DNA of 64,000 nt. Origin: an uncultured Bacteroidales bacterium. GTDB taxonomy: Bacteria; Bacteroidota; Bacteroidia; Bacteroidales; Bacteroidaceae. A program made the translations under genes and the position numbers. The stretch lies in assembly GCA_902788315.1 (NCBI GenBank), contig CADAJS010000023.1, positions 1-64,000 of the forward strand, in the 5' to 3' direction. The notes under the pieces are model-generated. The model was not told the DNA's origin, searched no databases, and saw only the letters and a program-made list of their open reading frames with translations. How positions within the stretch are numbered: the first letter of the stretch is position 1; every line of letters starts with the position of its first letter. Below, in pieces: positions 37,416-45,175 of the stretch.

Positions 37416-37540
37416 CCGCTGCCGCGAACCACATTCCGGCAAGAGAAAGCCATAGAAACAAGAAAACATATCACGAACCGCGACAGCAAGAAGCTCCCGA
37501 CAAGGGAAGGCAGACCGCCGTAGCACAACATCACATTATC

Positions 37541-38569
37541 ATGGAGAGAATTAAGATAGGAATCACACACGGCTACACGAACGGCGTGGGCTATGAAGTG
37601 ATACTGAAGGCATTCGAGGAGCCCACTCTGCTCGAACTGTGTACCCCCATCGTTTATGGCAGCCCCAAGGTGGCCTCCTACCATCGAAAGGCATTGGGCC
37701 TAAACACCAACTTCACCACCATCCAGCACGCCGAGGAGGCACTGGAGAACCGGCTGAACATCGTGGAGTGTATCCAGGAAGAAGTCAAGGTGGACCTGGG
37801 ACAGAAGACCGAGGAGGCCGACCGCGCCACGACAATCAGCATCGATGCCGCCAAACGAGGACTGGCCGCCAAGCACTTCGACGCACAAGTGATGGCACCG
37901 GGCGACAAGATGAGCACCGCCAATGGCACCACCATATTAATAAATGAACGCACGCGCGTAGCACTGCTCACCGACAACATCTCGTTCAGCGACGTGAGCA
38001 AGCACATCACATCCGAGGAGGTGAACCGTAAGATTGCCGACCTCGATCGCTGCCTCAAACGCGACTTCGCCATCTCAGGGCCCCGCATTGCCGTGCTTGC
38101 CCTGAATCCCGAACCAGGCGAGGAAGAAGAGAACATCATCAAGCCTGCCATCGAACAGGCTGGCGACAAACACATATTCGCCATGGGACCCTTTGCTGCC
38201 GACACATTCTTCGGCTCGCAAGCCTATCTGCACTACGACGGCATCCTGGCCATGTACCACGACCAGGGCTACATCCCCTTCCAGGTGCTCACGAACGAAT
38301 ATGCCATCGTACTGCACTCCGCAGAAGAGAGCGAGACGCTGACTGCAGCTCCGCTCGAGGATGCTCAGCTGGCCATCGCCGGCAAGGGCGAAGCAGATAT
38401 CACCGCCTTCTGCAACGCCATCTATACGGTGACCGACGTACTTCGAAACAGAAAGCATTACGACGAAGCCCACCAGAATCCGCTCCCAAAACTATTCCAC
38501 GACAAGCGTGAGGACAATCGCCGCAATACGCATGCCGAGGCACTGAATAAGACGGAGGAAGAGAAATAA
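37541..38569 (+). CDS. Degenerate PdxA homologue (4-hydroxythreonine-4-phosphate dehydrogenase-like)
   Basis: A 342-aa intact frame that aligns along its length with PdxA of pyridoxal-5'-phosphate synthesis: ITHGYTNGVGYEVI at the start, IVYGSPKVASYHRKAL and the C-terminal AIAGKGEADITAF and YDEAHQNPLPKLFHDKR. Key active-site features are gone. The usual GHTE loop is deleted; the His of THxPL reads DNISF; the NPHAGE His is Glu (NPEPGE); only YHDQG keeps its metal His; the Lys after it is Gln (PFQVL), and the RTSxDHGTA segment is replaced. The protein probably cannot act as the dehydrogenase, yet it is uninterrupted and at the usual pdxA locus. It may have a new role. Confidence 0.8.
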   Translation: MERIKIGITHGYTNGVGYEVILKAFEEPTLLELCTPIVYGSPKVASYHRKALGLNTNFTTIQHAEEALENRLNIVECIQEEVKVDLGQKTEEADRATTISIDAAKRGLAAKHFDAQVMAPGDKMSTANGTTILINERTRVALLTDNISFSDVSKHITSEEVNRKIADLDRCLKRDFAISGPRIAVLALNPEPGEEEENIIKPAIEQAGDKHIFAMGPFAADTFFGSQAYLHYDGILAMYHDQGYIPFQVLTNEYAIVLHSAEESETLTAAPLEDAQLAIAGKGEADITAFCNAIYTVTDVLRNRKHYDEAHQNPLPKLFHDKREDNRRNTHAEALNKTEEEK

Positions 38570-38605
38570 AGTCGACGACGACAGACGTATGTCGGGAAAA
38601 TTCTG

Positions 38606-38613
38606 TAACTTTG
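38606..38613 (+). promoter_or_regulatory. -7 box of the sigma-54 activator / lptE transcript
   Basis: TAACTTTG at 38606-38613, 30 bp before the ATG at 38643, so the transcript has a leader of about 20 nt. No good -33 TTG is seen. Confidence 0.65.
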
Positions 38614-38642
38614 CAGACTAAATTGCTTGTTGCACTATCAGC

Positions 38643-39896
38643 ATGAAGAATGAGATTGACTTAAAGCAGTTAAAGGTGCGCTACGGGATAGTGGGCCGGG
38701 ACGAAGCGTTGGACGAGGCGCTGCACACCGCCGTGCAGGTGGCTCGCACCGACCTCTCTGTGCTCATCCAGGGCGAGAGCGGCGTGGGAAAGGAAGTCAT
38801 TCCGCGTATCATCCACGACTTCAGCCTGCGCAAGAACAAGCGATACATCGCCATCAACTGCGGAAGTATTCCCGAAGGAACCATCGACAGCGAACTCTTC
38901 GGACACGAGAAGGGAGCCTTCACCAGTGCCATCGGCGAGCACGAGGGATACTTCGGTGCAGCCGACGGCGGCACACTCTTCCTGGACGAGGTGGGCGAAC
39001 TGCCCATGAGCACTCAGGCCCGCCTGCTGCGAGTGTTGGAGACAGGCGAATATATCCGCGTGGGAAGCAACGAACCACGCCACACCAATGCCCGCATCGT
39101 GGCTGCCACCAATGTGGACATCCCCAACGCCATTCGCGAGGGACGCTTCCGCGAAGACCTCTACTACCGCCTTTGCACCATCAACATCCAGATGCCTCCC
39201 CTGCGTCAGCGACATGGCGATGCGGTGCTGCTGTTCAAGAAGTTCGCCATGGACACGGCAGCCAAGTACAATATCCCCGAACCCATACGCCTCACGCCCG
39301 AGGCCGAGACGGTGGTGAACAACTACAAGTGGCCCGGAAACATCCGCCAGTTGCTGAACATCACCGAGCAGCTCAACATTCTCTCCCAGGAACGCAGTAT
39401 CACACCCGAGTTGCTGGCCAAGTATGGCATCGTGCCCAACTCCGACGAGACAGGCATCGCTCCCCTCAAGGCAAAGAACTTCGGCACAGAACACCGCGAC
39501 TATGAGAACGAGATAAAATGGCTGGCCAGCGCGGTGATGGAGCTACGCAAGGAGATGAGCGAGCTCACGGCCTTGGTACATGCCGAAAGCACACACGAGG
39601 GTACGCCACACCCCCACTCCCTCAGCCCCGCCTCGCCACAGACCACGGCCCTTACAGCGCCCGGCCACTCCCTGCACACAGTGCCTTCAGCACACGTCCA
39701 GCCCATCGAGGAAGACATCCAGACGGCCGAGGAGATCGTGGAAGATGAAAACCTGAACCTCTTCGAAATGGAGAAGCGCAACATCCTCAAAGCCCTGCAA
39801 CGCGCTCATTACCGCCGCAAGGCTGCTGCCGAGGACCTGGGCATCAGCGAGCGCACCCTCTATCGTAAAATCAAGGATTATGGCATCGAAGAATAA
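38643..39896 (+). CDS. Sigma-54-dependent transcriptional activator lacking a receiver domain
   Basis: A 417-aa bacterial enhancer-binding protein that starts straight with its AAA+ domain (about 15-260): Walker A GESGVGKEV, the sigma-54-contact loop reading GAFTSA where GAFTGA is usual, Walker B GGTLFLDEVGE, sensor R-fingers near REDLYYRL. A Fis-type helix-turn-helix lies at about 378-415 (RKAAAEDLGISERTLYRKI). An Asp/Pro-rich linker (about 320-365) is unusual. No receiver or sensor domain is present, so activity must be controlled some other way. Its end overlaps lptE by 17 bp. Confidence 0.88.
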   Translation: MKNEIDLKQLKVRYGIVGRDEALDEALHTAVQVARTDLSVLIQGESGVGKEVIPRIIHDFSLRKNKRYIAINCGSIPEGTIDSELFGHEKGAFTSAIGEHEGYFGAADGGTLFLDEVGELPMSTQARLLRVLETGEYIRVGSNEPRHTNARIVAATNVDIPNAIREGRFREDLYYRLCTINIQMPPLRQRHGDAVLLFKKFAMDTAAKYNIPEPIRLTPEAETVVNNYKWPGNIRQLLNITEQLNILSQERSITPELLAKYGIVPNSDETGIAPLKAKNFGTEHRDYENEIKWLASAVMELRKEMSELTALVHAESTHEGTPHPHSLSPASPQTTALTAPGHSLHTVPSAHVQPIEEDIQTAEEIVEDENLNLFEMEKRNILKALQRAHYRRKAAAEDLGISERTLYRKIKDYGIEE

Positions 39897-40422
39897 GTCG
39901 TCCCACATCGTTCCAGTCCGGATACTGAGCGTAGGCCTGCTGCTCCTGTGCCTGCTGCCCGTAGCCTGCAAGGTGGAGTACCGCTTCAACGGTGCCAGCA
40001 TCGACTACACCGTCACGAAGACCATCCAGATAGACAACTTCCCCATCCGCAGCGCCTATGTCTGGCCGCCGATGCAGAGTATCTTCCAGAACAGACTGAC
40101 GGACATCTATGCCCACCAGACCAAGCTGCGCCAGGTGAAGAAGAACGGCGACCTGCAGCTGGCAGGCGAGATAGTGAGCTTCGACCAATTCAATAAATCC
40201 ATCTCCAGCGACGGATACAGCAGCCAAGTGCAGCTGAAGATGACGGTAAACGTACGCTTCGTCAACAACGCCAAGCACACAGACGACTTCGAACGCCAAT
40301 TCTCTGCCACAGCCAGCTACGACGCCACACAGCAGCTCACCGCCGTGCAGGAAGAGCTCGTCACACAGATGTCAAAGGACATTACAGAACAGATTTTCAA
40401 CGCCACAGTGGCCAACTGGTAA
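39880..40422 (+). CDS. lptE: LptE-like LPS-assembly lipoprotein
   Basis: A 180-aa outer-membrane lipoprotein (LLPVAC lipobox, Cys30) that would plug LptD during lipopolysaccharide insertion. It has the LptE fold pattern: CKVEYRFNGASIDY, NFPIRSAYVWPPM, then the long RVFVNN/QVQLKMTVNVRF strands. In Bacteroidales lptE commonly sits after this sigma-54 activator. The ATG lies 17 bp inside the upstream gene, suggesting translational coupling. Confidence 0.87.
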   Translation: MASKNKSSHIVPVRILSVGLLLLCLLPVACKVEYRFNGASIDYTVTKTIQIDNFPIRSAYVWPPMQSIFQNRLTDIYAHQTKLRQVKKNGDLQLAGEIVSFDQFNKSISSDGYSSQVQLKMTVNVRFVNNAKHTDDFERQFSATASYDATQQLTAVQEELVTQMSKDITEQIFNATVANW

Positions 40423-40439
40423 CCCTACGCCCCAAAACG

Positions 40440-41180
40440 ATGCAACGCCGACTGACCGAATACATCCGCAAGCCCGATACGCTGGACGCACATGCCATTG
40501 CAGCCCTGCGCAACCTGCTGCAGCGTTCGCCCTACTGCCACTCGGCACGCATCCTGCTCCTGCACGCGCTCTATCGCATGCACGACCCAGCCTTCGACGA
40601 GGAACTGCGACGCAGTGCCCTGCTTGTCCCCAACCGTCAGTCGATCTTCCGCCTCATCGAGGAGAAGCACTATCTGAGCGAGCAGCACAAGCTGCGCTTC
40701 GACTATGACCTGAACGACGAAGAAGAGACCGGAGACCGCACCGAAACGCTCATCGACAGCTTCCTCCACACGCTGCCCGAGGAAAAGCAGACCATGCCAC
40801 GCGTTGTGGACGCCACCCAGGACTACATCGGATTCCTCATGCAGCACGCCGATGAGGAAGACATTCCCCACACGATGCCCACCATAGACAAGGAGGGCAT
40901 CATCGACGATTTCCTGCAGGCAGGCGACCAGAGAATTCTCATACAAAAAGAAAACAGCGACACCCCTCCGACGGAAACCTTGCCAAGTGACACAGAAGAC
41001 GACGAAAACGAGATTTTGACCGAAAGATTGGCCCACATATACATAAAACAAGGCAAATTTGAGAAGGCAATCGAAATAATCCAGCGTCTTTCCTTGAAAT
41101 ATCCAAAAAAAAATCGTTACTTTGCAGACCAAATTCGATTTCTTGGCAAATTAGTCATCAATAGTAAGAACATAAAATAA
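40440..41180 (+). CDS. Conserved hypothetical protein with a C-terminal TPR-like segment
   Basis: A 246-aa cytoplasmic protein. The N-terminal half (AIAALRNLLQRSPYCHSARILLLHALYRM) and the C-terminal helix pair (LAHIYIKQGKFEKAIEIIQRLSLKYP, about 200-230) look like TPR helices; the middle is acidic. It lies between lptE and secG, a conserved Bacteroidales order, and may act in envelope biogenesis. No known domain was identified; function unknown. Confidence 0.8.
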   Translation: MQRRLTEYIRKPDTLDAHAIAALRNLLQRSPYCHSARILLLHALYRMHDPAFDEELRRSALLVPNRQSIFRLIEEKHYLSEQHKLRFDYDLNDEEETGDRTETLIDSFLHTLPEEKQTMPRVVDATQDYIGFLMQHADEEDIPHTMPTIDKEGIIDDFLQAGDQRILIQKENSDTPPTETLPSDTEDDENEILTERLAHIYIKQGKFEKAIEIIQRLSLKYPKKNRYFADQIRFLGKLVINSKNIK

Positions 41181-41199
41181 TAAAAAATAGTTATACAAC

Positions 41200-41571
41200 A
41201 TGTACACTTCAATTGTAATTCTCGTGGTGATTGCATCCGTGCTGATGTGCCTTATTGTGCTGGTTCAGGAATCTAAGGGAGGCGGTCTGGCTGCCGATTA
41301 CACCAACAGCAACCAAGTGCTGGGCGCCCCGAAGACCACCAACTTCATCGAGAAAGCCACATGGACACTGGCAGCCGCAATGATCGTGCTCAGCGTTCTC
41401 AGCGTAGCCTTCCTGCCCAAGACGACCGGCAGCGGTTCCGTGATGGAGGCTCCCGCCCTGGAGCAGAAGGCCACCAATCCCAACAATCTGCCGGGTATCA
41501 CTCAGCCCTCTGCCACAGAGACTCCCGCTGAGACTCCTGCAGAAGCACCTGCCGAGACACCCGCAAACTAA
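41200..41571 (+). CDS. secG: Protein translocase subunit SecG
   Basis: A 123-aa inner-membrane subunit of the SecYEG channel. Two membrane helices flank a loop containing the family core KGGGLAADYTNSNQVLGAPKTTNF: about 3-22 (VILVVIASVLMCLIVLVQE) and about 50-68 (WTLAAAMIVLSVLSVAFLP). The tail is a low-complexity Pro/Glu/Thr run (ETPAETPAEAPAETPAN) common in Bacteroidetes SecG. It lies 19 bp after the previous gene. Confidence 0.94.
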   Translation: MYTSIVILVVIASVLMCLIVLVQESKGGGLAADYTNSNQVLGAPKTTNFIEKATWTLAAAMIVLSVLSVAFLPKTTGSGSVMEAPALEQKATNPNNLPGITQPSATETPAETPAEAPAETPAN

Positions 41572-41632
41572 TCCGGCAAGGGACTCACGAAGCAAGATTC
41601 TCCCCGTCCACACAGACAGACGGCAGACAATC

Positions 41633-42481
41633 ATGCATGCAATCCTGACCGCTGACAGCGGTTCGACCAAGACACACTGGGTATTATCCAGCGAGCAAGG
41701 CGACATTCTGGAAATCAAGACGGTCGGTATCAACCCCGTGCGCGACTCCCAGAGTGTCGTCTTGCATGTGTTGCATCACGAGCTTCTTCCCCAGATGCCC
41801 GACAGCTGCCATCCGCAGCTCATCCACTTCTATGGAGCGGGATGTATCGCCCCGTTCAGCCAGACGGTATGCGATGCCCTGGCCAGCCTCTTCCCCGAAG
41901 CCGAAATCCATGTAGATACCGACCTCATGGGCGCAGCACGCGCCCTGTGCGGCAACGGGCCGGGCATCGTGTGCATTCTGGGCACGGGAGCCAACTGTGG
42001 CCTCTACGACGGGCAGCGCATCATAGAAAGCGTGCCGCCACTGGGCTTCATTCTGGGCGACGAAGGCAGCGGCGCAGTGCTGGGACGCACGTTGCTGGGC
42101 AACGTATTCAAGGGGCTCTTAGACCAATCCGTCATTGAAGCTTTTCGCAGTGAGACAGGCCTCAGCCAGGCCGACGTCATCCAGCATGTTTACCGGGAAA
42201 GCCAGCCCAATGTATTCCTGGCTTCGATGGTTCCCTTCATCACACGCCACATGGACAATCGGGGCGTGGAAGAAATGGTCGTAGAAGCCTTCCGCCAGTT
42301 CGTCCGTCGCAACGTGGTGCGCTTCAAGGCGCTCCATTCTGATGTAAATTTTGTAGGAAGCATCGCCCATGTATTCCGGCCTCAGCTCAGCGAGGCGCTG
42401 ACCCGAGAGGGAATGAGACTGGGCTGCGTGATCCAAGACCCCGCCATGCAAATGGCTGTATATCACAGGGAGAACGCCTGA
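41633..42481 (+). CDS. BadF/BadG/BcrA/BcrD-type ATPase, N-acetylglucosamine kinase-like
   Basis: A 282-aa ASKHA-fold sugar kinase. The phosphate-1 loop is ADSGSTKTHW (about 7-16), a phosphate-2 motif lies at CILGTGANCGLYDG (about 118) and the adenosine motif near NFVGSIAHVFRPQL (about 239). The closest functional relatives are N-acetylglucosamine kinases, so amino-sugar phosphorylation is likely. It is followed by a gene-free region. The start MHAILTADSG fits the family. Confidence 0.86.
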   Translation: MHAILTADSGSTKTHWVLSSEQGDILEIKTVGINPVRDSQSVVLHVLHHELLPQMPDSCHPQLIHFYGAGCIAPFSQTVCDALASLFPEAEIHVDTDLMGAARALCGNGPGIVCILGTGANCGLYDGQRIIESVPPLGFILGDEGSGAVLGRTLLGNVFKGLLDQSVIEAFRSETGLSQADVIQHVYRESQPNVFLASMVPFITRHMDNRGVEEMVVEAFRQFVRRNVVRFKALHSDVNFVGSIAHVFRPQLSEALTREGMRLGCVIQDPAMQMAVYHRENA

Positions 42482-42589
42482 GACTCCCGTCCCTCACATT
42501 CTCGCATAACGGCAGAGGGAGCCGAACAAAACAAAGGTTAAAAAAATGACATCAAAAGTAGGAATATGTTAAAAAACATATTTGCATCG

Positions 42590-42620
42590 TTGCGCGCTAT
42601 CGCAAAACCCACTAACTTTG
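42590..42620 (+). promoter_or_regulatory. Promoter of an orphan small RNA
   Basis: TTG at 42590-42592, a 20-bp gap, TAACTTTG at 42613-42620. No downstream protein gene on this strand exists within 2 kb, so the transcript should be non-coding. Confidence 0.7.
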
Positions 42621-42626
42621 CACTCG

Positions 42627-42735
42627 TTATCCTGAAAACAATCTTTTTACCTTAGACTGAACTAATACCTAAAGGAGCGGAGGGGGGAACGCTGTGAAGC
42701 CGACTCCCCTCTATTAGTTTACAGAAAATCTGTGA
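42627..42735 (+). ncRNA. Candidate structured small RNA (family unknown)
   Basis: The predicted transcript folds into AACTAATA (42660-42667) paired with TATTAGTT (42712-42719), a 12-nt asymmetric bulge, then GAGGGGGG (42680-42687) paired with CTCCCCTC (42704-42711) around a 16-nt loop. A second small hairpin ACAGA/TCTGT (42721-42733) follows. The long rod with an internal bulge is reminiscent of 6S RNA, but the length (about 105 nt) is short and no recognised core was found. The 3' end is not clear. Confidence 0.5.
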
Positions 42736-42876
42736 ATATACAATCCCCCCAACATACGGACAAAACCGACGCCCCACGCTGGCAGCCTGCGTAGTGTCAA
42801 GAAAAAGGGCTCGGAGACGGAAGAATCGTAACCCTCTCTGTTACAGCATTATTTTCCGAAGCATGCTGCAGGGCCC

Positions 42877-42964
42877 GATGGAACACGTTCCACAGACCGA
42901 TGGAACACGCTCCTCAAACCGATGGAACACGCTCCTCGGGACGGTGAGGCACTCCCCGTCCGCC
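42877..42964. repeat. 22-bp-phased repeat array B (4 units)
   Basis: Units start at 42877, 42899, 42921 and 42943. The first three begin GATGGAACACG and continue with TTCC or CTCC, near-palindromic (GGAACACGTTCC); the fourth is degenerate (GGCACTCC). Sequence after the core varies between units. This is the clearest of the four arrays. Confidence 0.85.
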
Positions 42965-43012
42965 CACATGGCATGATGCGTCAAGAAAAAGGAAAGACAA
43001 CAGAGAAAGTGG

Positions 43013-43612
43013 CTACAGCGAGCGGTTGATATTGGCGATATAATCCAGCAGCTCGTCGCGCCCGAGGCCCGACTGGGCGCTGGTGACGAAGTGAGGCGGC
43101 AGTTCCTCCCACTCCTCCTCCAGCGTCTGCATGAAGCGCTTCACGCTGGCCGTCGTCTTGGCATTCGACTGCTTGTCTGCCTTCGTAAACACAATGGCAA
43201 AGGGAATTCCGTTCTCGCCCAACCAGGTGACAAACTCCAAGTCGATGCGCTGTGGTTCGTGACGCACATCAATGAGCAAGAAGAGGCATGTCATCTGCTC
43301 GCGACGCAGGATATAGCCCGAGATCATACGCTGCAGGCCATCCTGCTCCTTCTTGCTGCGCTTGGCATAGCCGTAGCCAGGCAGGTCCACCAAGTGCCAC
43401 GCGCCGTTGATCAGAAAATAGTTGATGAGCATGGTCTTGCCTGGCGTGGCGGATGTCTTGGCCAGGCGGGCATGCCCCGTAAGCATATTGATCAGGCTGG
43501 ACTTGCCCACATTGCTACGCCCGATGAATGCATACTCGGGCAGCGTGCTGTCGGGGCACAGTTCCACGCTTGGCAGGCTGACCTTATATTCGGCCGATTT
43601 GATCTGCATCAT
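43013..43612 (-). CDS. engB: Ribosome-biogenesis GTP-binding protein EngB/YsxC
   Basis: A 199-aa essential-type GTPase needed for large ribosomal subunit assembly. G1 is [14 protein letters not shown] (about 32-45), G3 [10 protein letters not shown] (about 77-86), G4 FTKADK (about 141-146), G5 TSAQSG (about 178). Length is normal. It starts 18 bp after the stop of the DUF3078 gene on the same strand, so the two are probably one transcript. Confidence 0.95.
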   Translation of the reverse strand: MMQIKSAEYKVSLPSVELCPDSTLPEYAFIGRSNVGKSSLINMLTGHARLAKTSATPGKTMLINYFLINGAWHLVDLPGYGYAKRSKKEQDGLQRMISGYILRREQMTCLFLLIDVRHEPQRIDLEFVTWLGENGIPFAIVFTKADKQSNAKTTASVKRFMQTLEEEWEELPPHFVTSAQSGLGRDELLDYIANINRSL

Positions 43613-43630
43613 ATCGTTGCGTCTGCGAAT

Positions 43631-44932
43631 TTAGAAACTGTAACTCATACCCAGACCAAGGTTCTCCTCCACGCGGATGCCCTTGTTGGTCTTCACATTA
43701 TCGTCAAATGTGGGATGAATGTTCAGCGTGGCGTTGAAATACTTGTTGATGGTGAAGTTGAACGTATTCGTCCAGTCGAACTGCGTCTTGTGGAGATTGC
43801 TGAACCAGTAGAAGCGTCCCGTCCAGCGCACCTGCGGCATGATGGTCCAAGCATAGGTGAGCGTGGCCGTGGGACCGAAGGCGTGAGACGAGTGGTGGCC
43901 GGGTCGCACACCATAGCGAGTGACAAGGCTCGCGCGCTGCACATAGCGTATATTATAAGCCAGAGGGGCCACCGAGAGCGCGCCGGTGATGGGTTTCTTC
44001 TTCCCGAGCTTGTAGCTGTAGGTCATACCGGGACCGATGGTGACGTCGAGCGGCGAGAGGCAGTCCTCATATACCTGGTCGGTATTGGGCGAATAGTTGG
44101 GTACAATCTTGGTGGACATACGCACGGTAATGGTATAGGAGAGGGTCTTGTAAGCCTTCAGACCGGCATTTGTGGTATAGACCACCTGATTGTTCGTGGG
44201 ACGGAAGGTGCGGTTCTTGTCCGTCTTGCTCGTCTGGAAGCCCAGGCGGAAGTCCAGGTTGTTGGTCCATGTGAACTTCCGTTCGTCGTTATAGTTGGCG
44301 TTCAGGATGATGGTAGTCAGGCCGGAATACTTGTTCTCGCCGCCCGGCCAGTTGTGTGAATAGGCATACTGTGTGAAGTTGAGGGCCGTGCTCCCCGGGA
44401 ACTTCCAGAAGTTGGGACGGCGAGTCTTCACCTCCACGGAGTCCACTCCCTCGGGCTTCAGGCTGGCCGCTGCCACACGGGTGGCCAGCTGGTCCTCCGT
44501 GTGAATCTTCTCTGCGATGTCCTCGCGAATCTTACCCTGTTCCTTCAGCGTGGTCTCGGTCTGCTCCACCATCGAGGGGTTCTCCACGTAGAGGCGGGCC
44601 AATGCCTGGTTCACCATCTGAACCCGCTGCACGTGCATGTCGGCCGAGAGCGAGTCTTCCTCGCTGATAATCTGGTGCAGGGGGGCTGAATAGAGCGTGG
44701 GCGTGGAAAGCACCTGGAAGAGATAGGCATCAGGGATGACGTTCGAATCGTGGGCTTGCTGGTTGGCGGTCTCGCGCTGGTCCACGAGGAACTGCAGCGC
44801 AGCATTGTACTGTTCCGTAATGGGAAAGAACACTGTATCGGTGAGTACAGTCTCGTCAGTCATCTCCTGAGCATTGCCCATGAGGGGCATCATCGAGAGT
44901 AAAAGGGCAGGAAAAAAAGCTCGTTTCATCAT
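43631..44932 (-). CDS. DUF3078 family outer-membrane-type protein
   Basis: A 433-aa exported protein (signal MMKRAFFPALLLSMMPLMGNAQ). A helical N-terminal half (about 25-165) is followed by a beta-strand-rich C-terminal half (FWKFPGSTALNFTQYAYSHNW through SYSF, about 172-433) that ends in an aromatic residue, as in beta-barrel proteins; this pattern matches DUF3078. Function is unknown. It is upstream of engB on the same strand and has a TATCTTTG -7 box 32-39 bp before its ATG. Confidence 0.84.
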   Translation of the reverse strand: MMKRAFFPALLLSMMPLMGNAQEMTDETVLTDTVFFPITEQYNAALQFLVDQRETANQQAHDSNVIPDAYLFQVLSTPTLYSAPLHQIISEEDSLSADMHVQRVQMVNQALARLYVENPSMVEQTETTLKEQGKIREDIAEKIHTEDQLATRVAAASLKPEGVDSVEVKTRRPNFWKFPGSTALNFTQYAYSHNWPGGENKYSGLTTIILNANYNDERKFTWTNNLDFRLGFQTSKTDKNRTFRPTNNQVVYTTNAGLKAYKTLSYTITVRMSTKIVPNYSPNTDQVYEDCLSPLDVTIGPGMTYSYKLGKKKPITGALSVAPLAYNIRYVQRASLVTRYGVRPGHHSSHAFGPTATLTYAWTIMPQVRWTGRFYWFSNLHKTQFDWTNTFNFTINKYFNATLNIHPTFDDNVKTNKGIRVEENLGLGMSYSF

Positions 44933-44963
44933 TCAGAGTATGTCTATGTATTCAAATTCCAAG

Positions 44964-44971
44964 CAAAGATA
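44964..44971 (-). promoter_or_regulatory. -7 box of the DUF3078-engB transcript
   Basis: On the minus strand TATCTTTG at 44971-44964. The ATG at 44932 is 32 bp away. No clear -33 TTG. Confidence 0.6.
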
Positions 44972-45015
44972 CGCTTTTTTCGCGGTTAAATGGGTATAAT
45001 GTGGAGTTTTTTTCT

Positions 45016-45150
45016 TAATTTTGCAACTTAATAGAGCATATGAGACATTAAAACGCCCCACGACGTGGCAAAGACTGAATATATATCCCGGACGGGCAAC
45101 GCGGAACGCGACGCCGCCTCACGCATGCGCGCGTACATATTCTATATTTG
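45016..45150 (+). promoter_or_regulatory. Two -7 boxes upstream of yidC
   Basis: TAATTTTG at 45016-45023 and TATATTTG at 45143-45150 both fit TAnnTTTG. The second is the likelier yidC start (leader about 20 nt). Between them a GC-rich stretch with repeated CGCG and GCGC (about 45090-45134) resembles a degenerate repeat block. Confidence 0.55.
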
Positions 45151-45175
45151 CCTCTGCAAAGAAAACAAATAGACT

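Larger units (their letters stand above)
42482..43012. other. Gene-free region with a small RNA and a repeat array
   Basis: No protein gene is supported. The left half carries a promoter (42590-42620) and a structured RNA candidate (about 42627-42735), the right half the 22-bp repeat array (42877-42964). A 60-codon frame over the array (42794-42976) reflects the repeat and is not a gene. Confidence 0.7.

Noticed and set aside
42877..42964. The 22-bp array as a CRISPR
   Set aside because: Units are contiguous 22-bp copies with no constant-length spacers, no leader and no cas genes in the window.
42794..42976. 60-codon plus-strand frame
   Set aside because: Reads through the 22-bp array and has repetitive Arg/Ser-rich content; not a gene.
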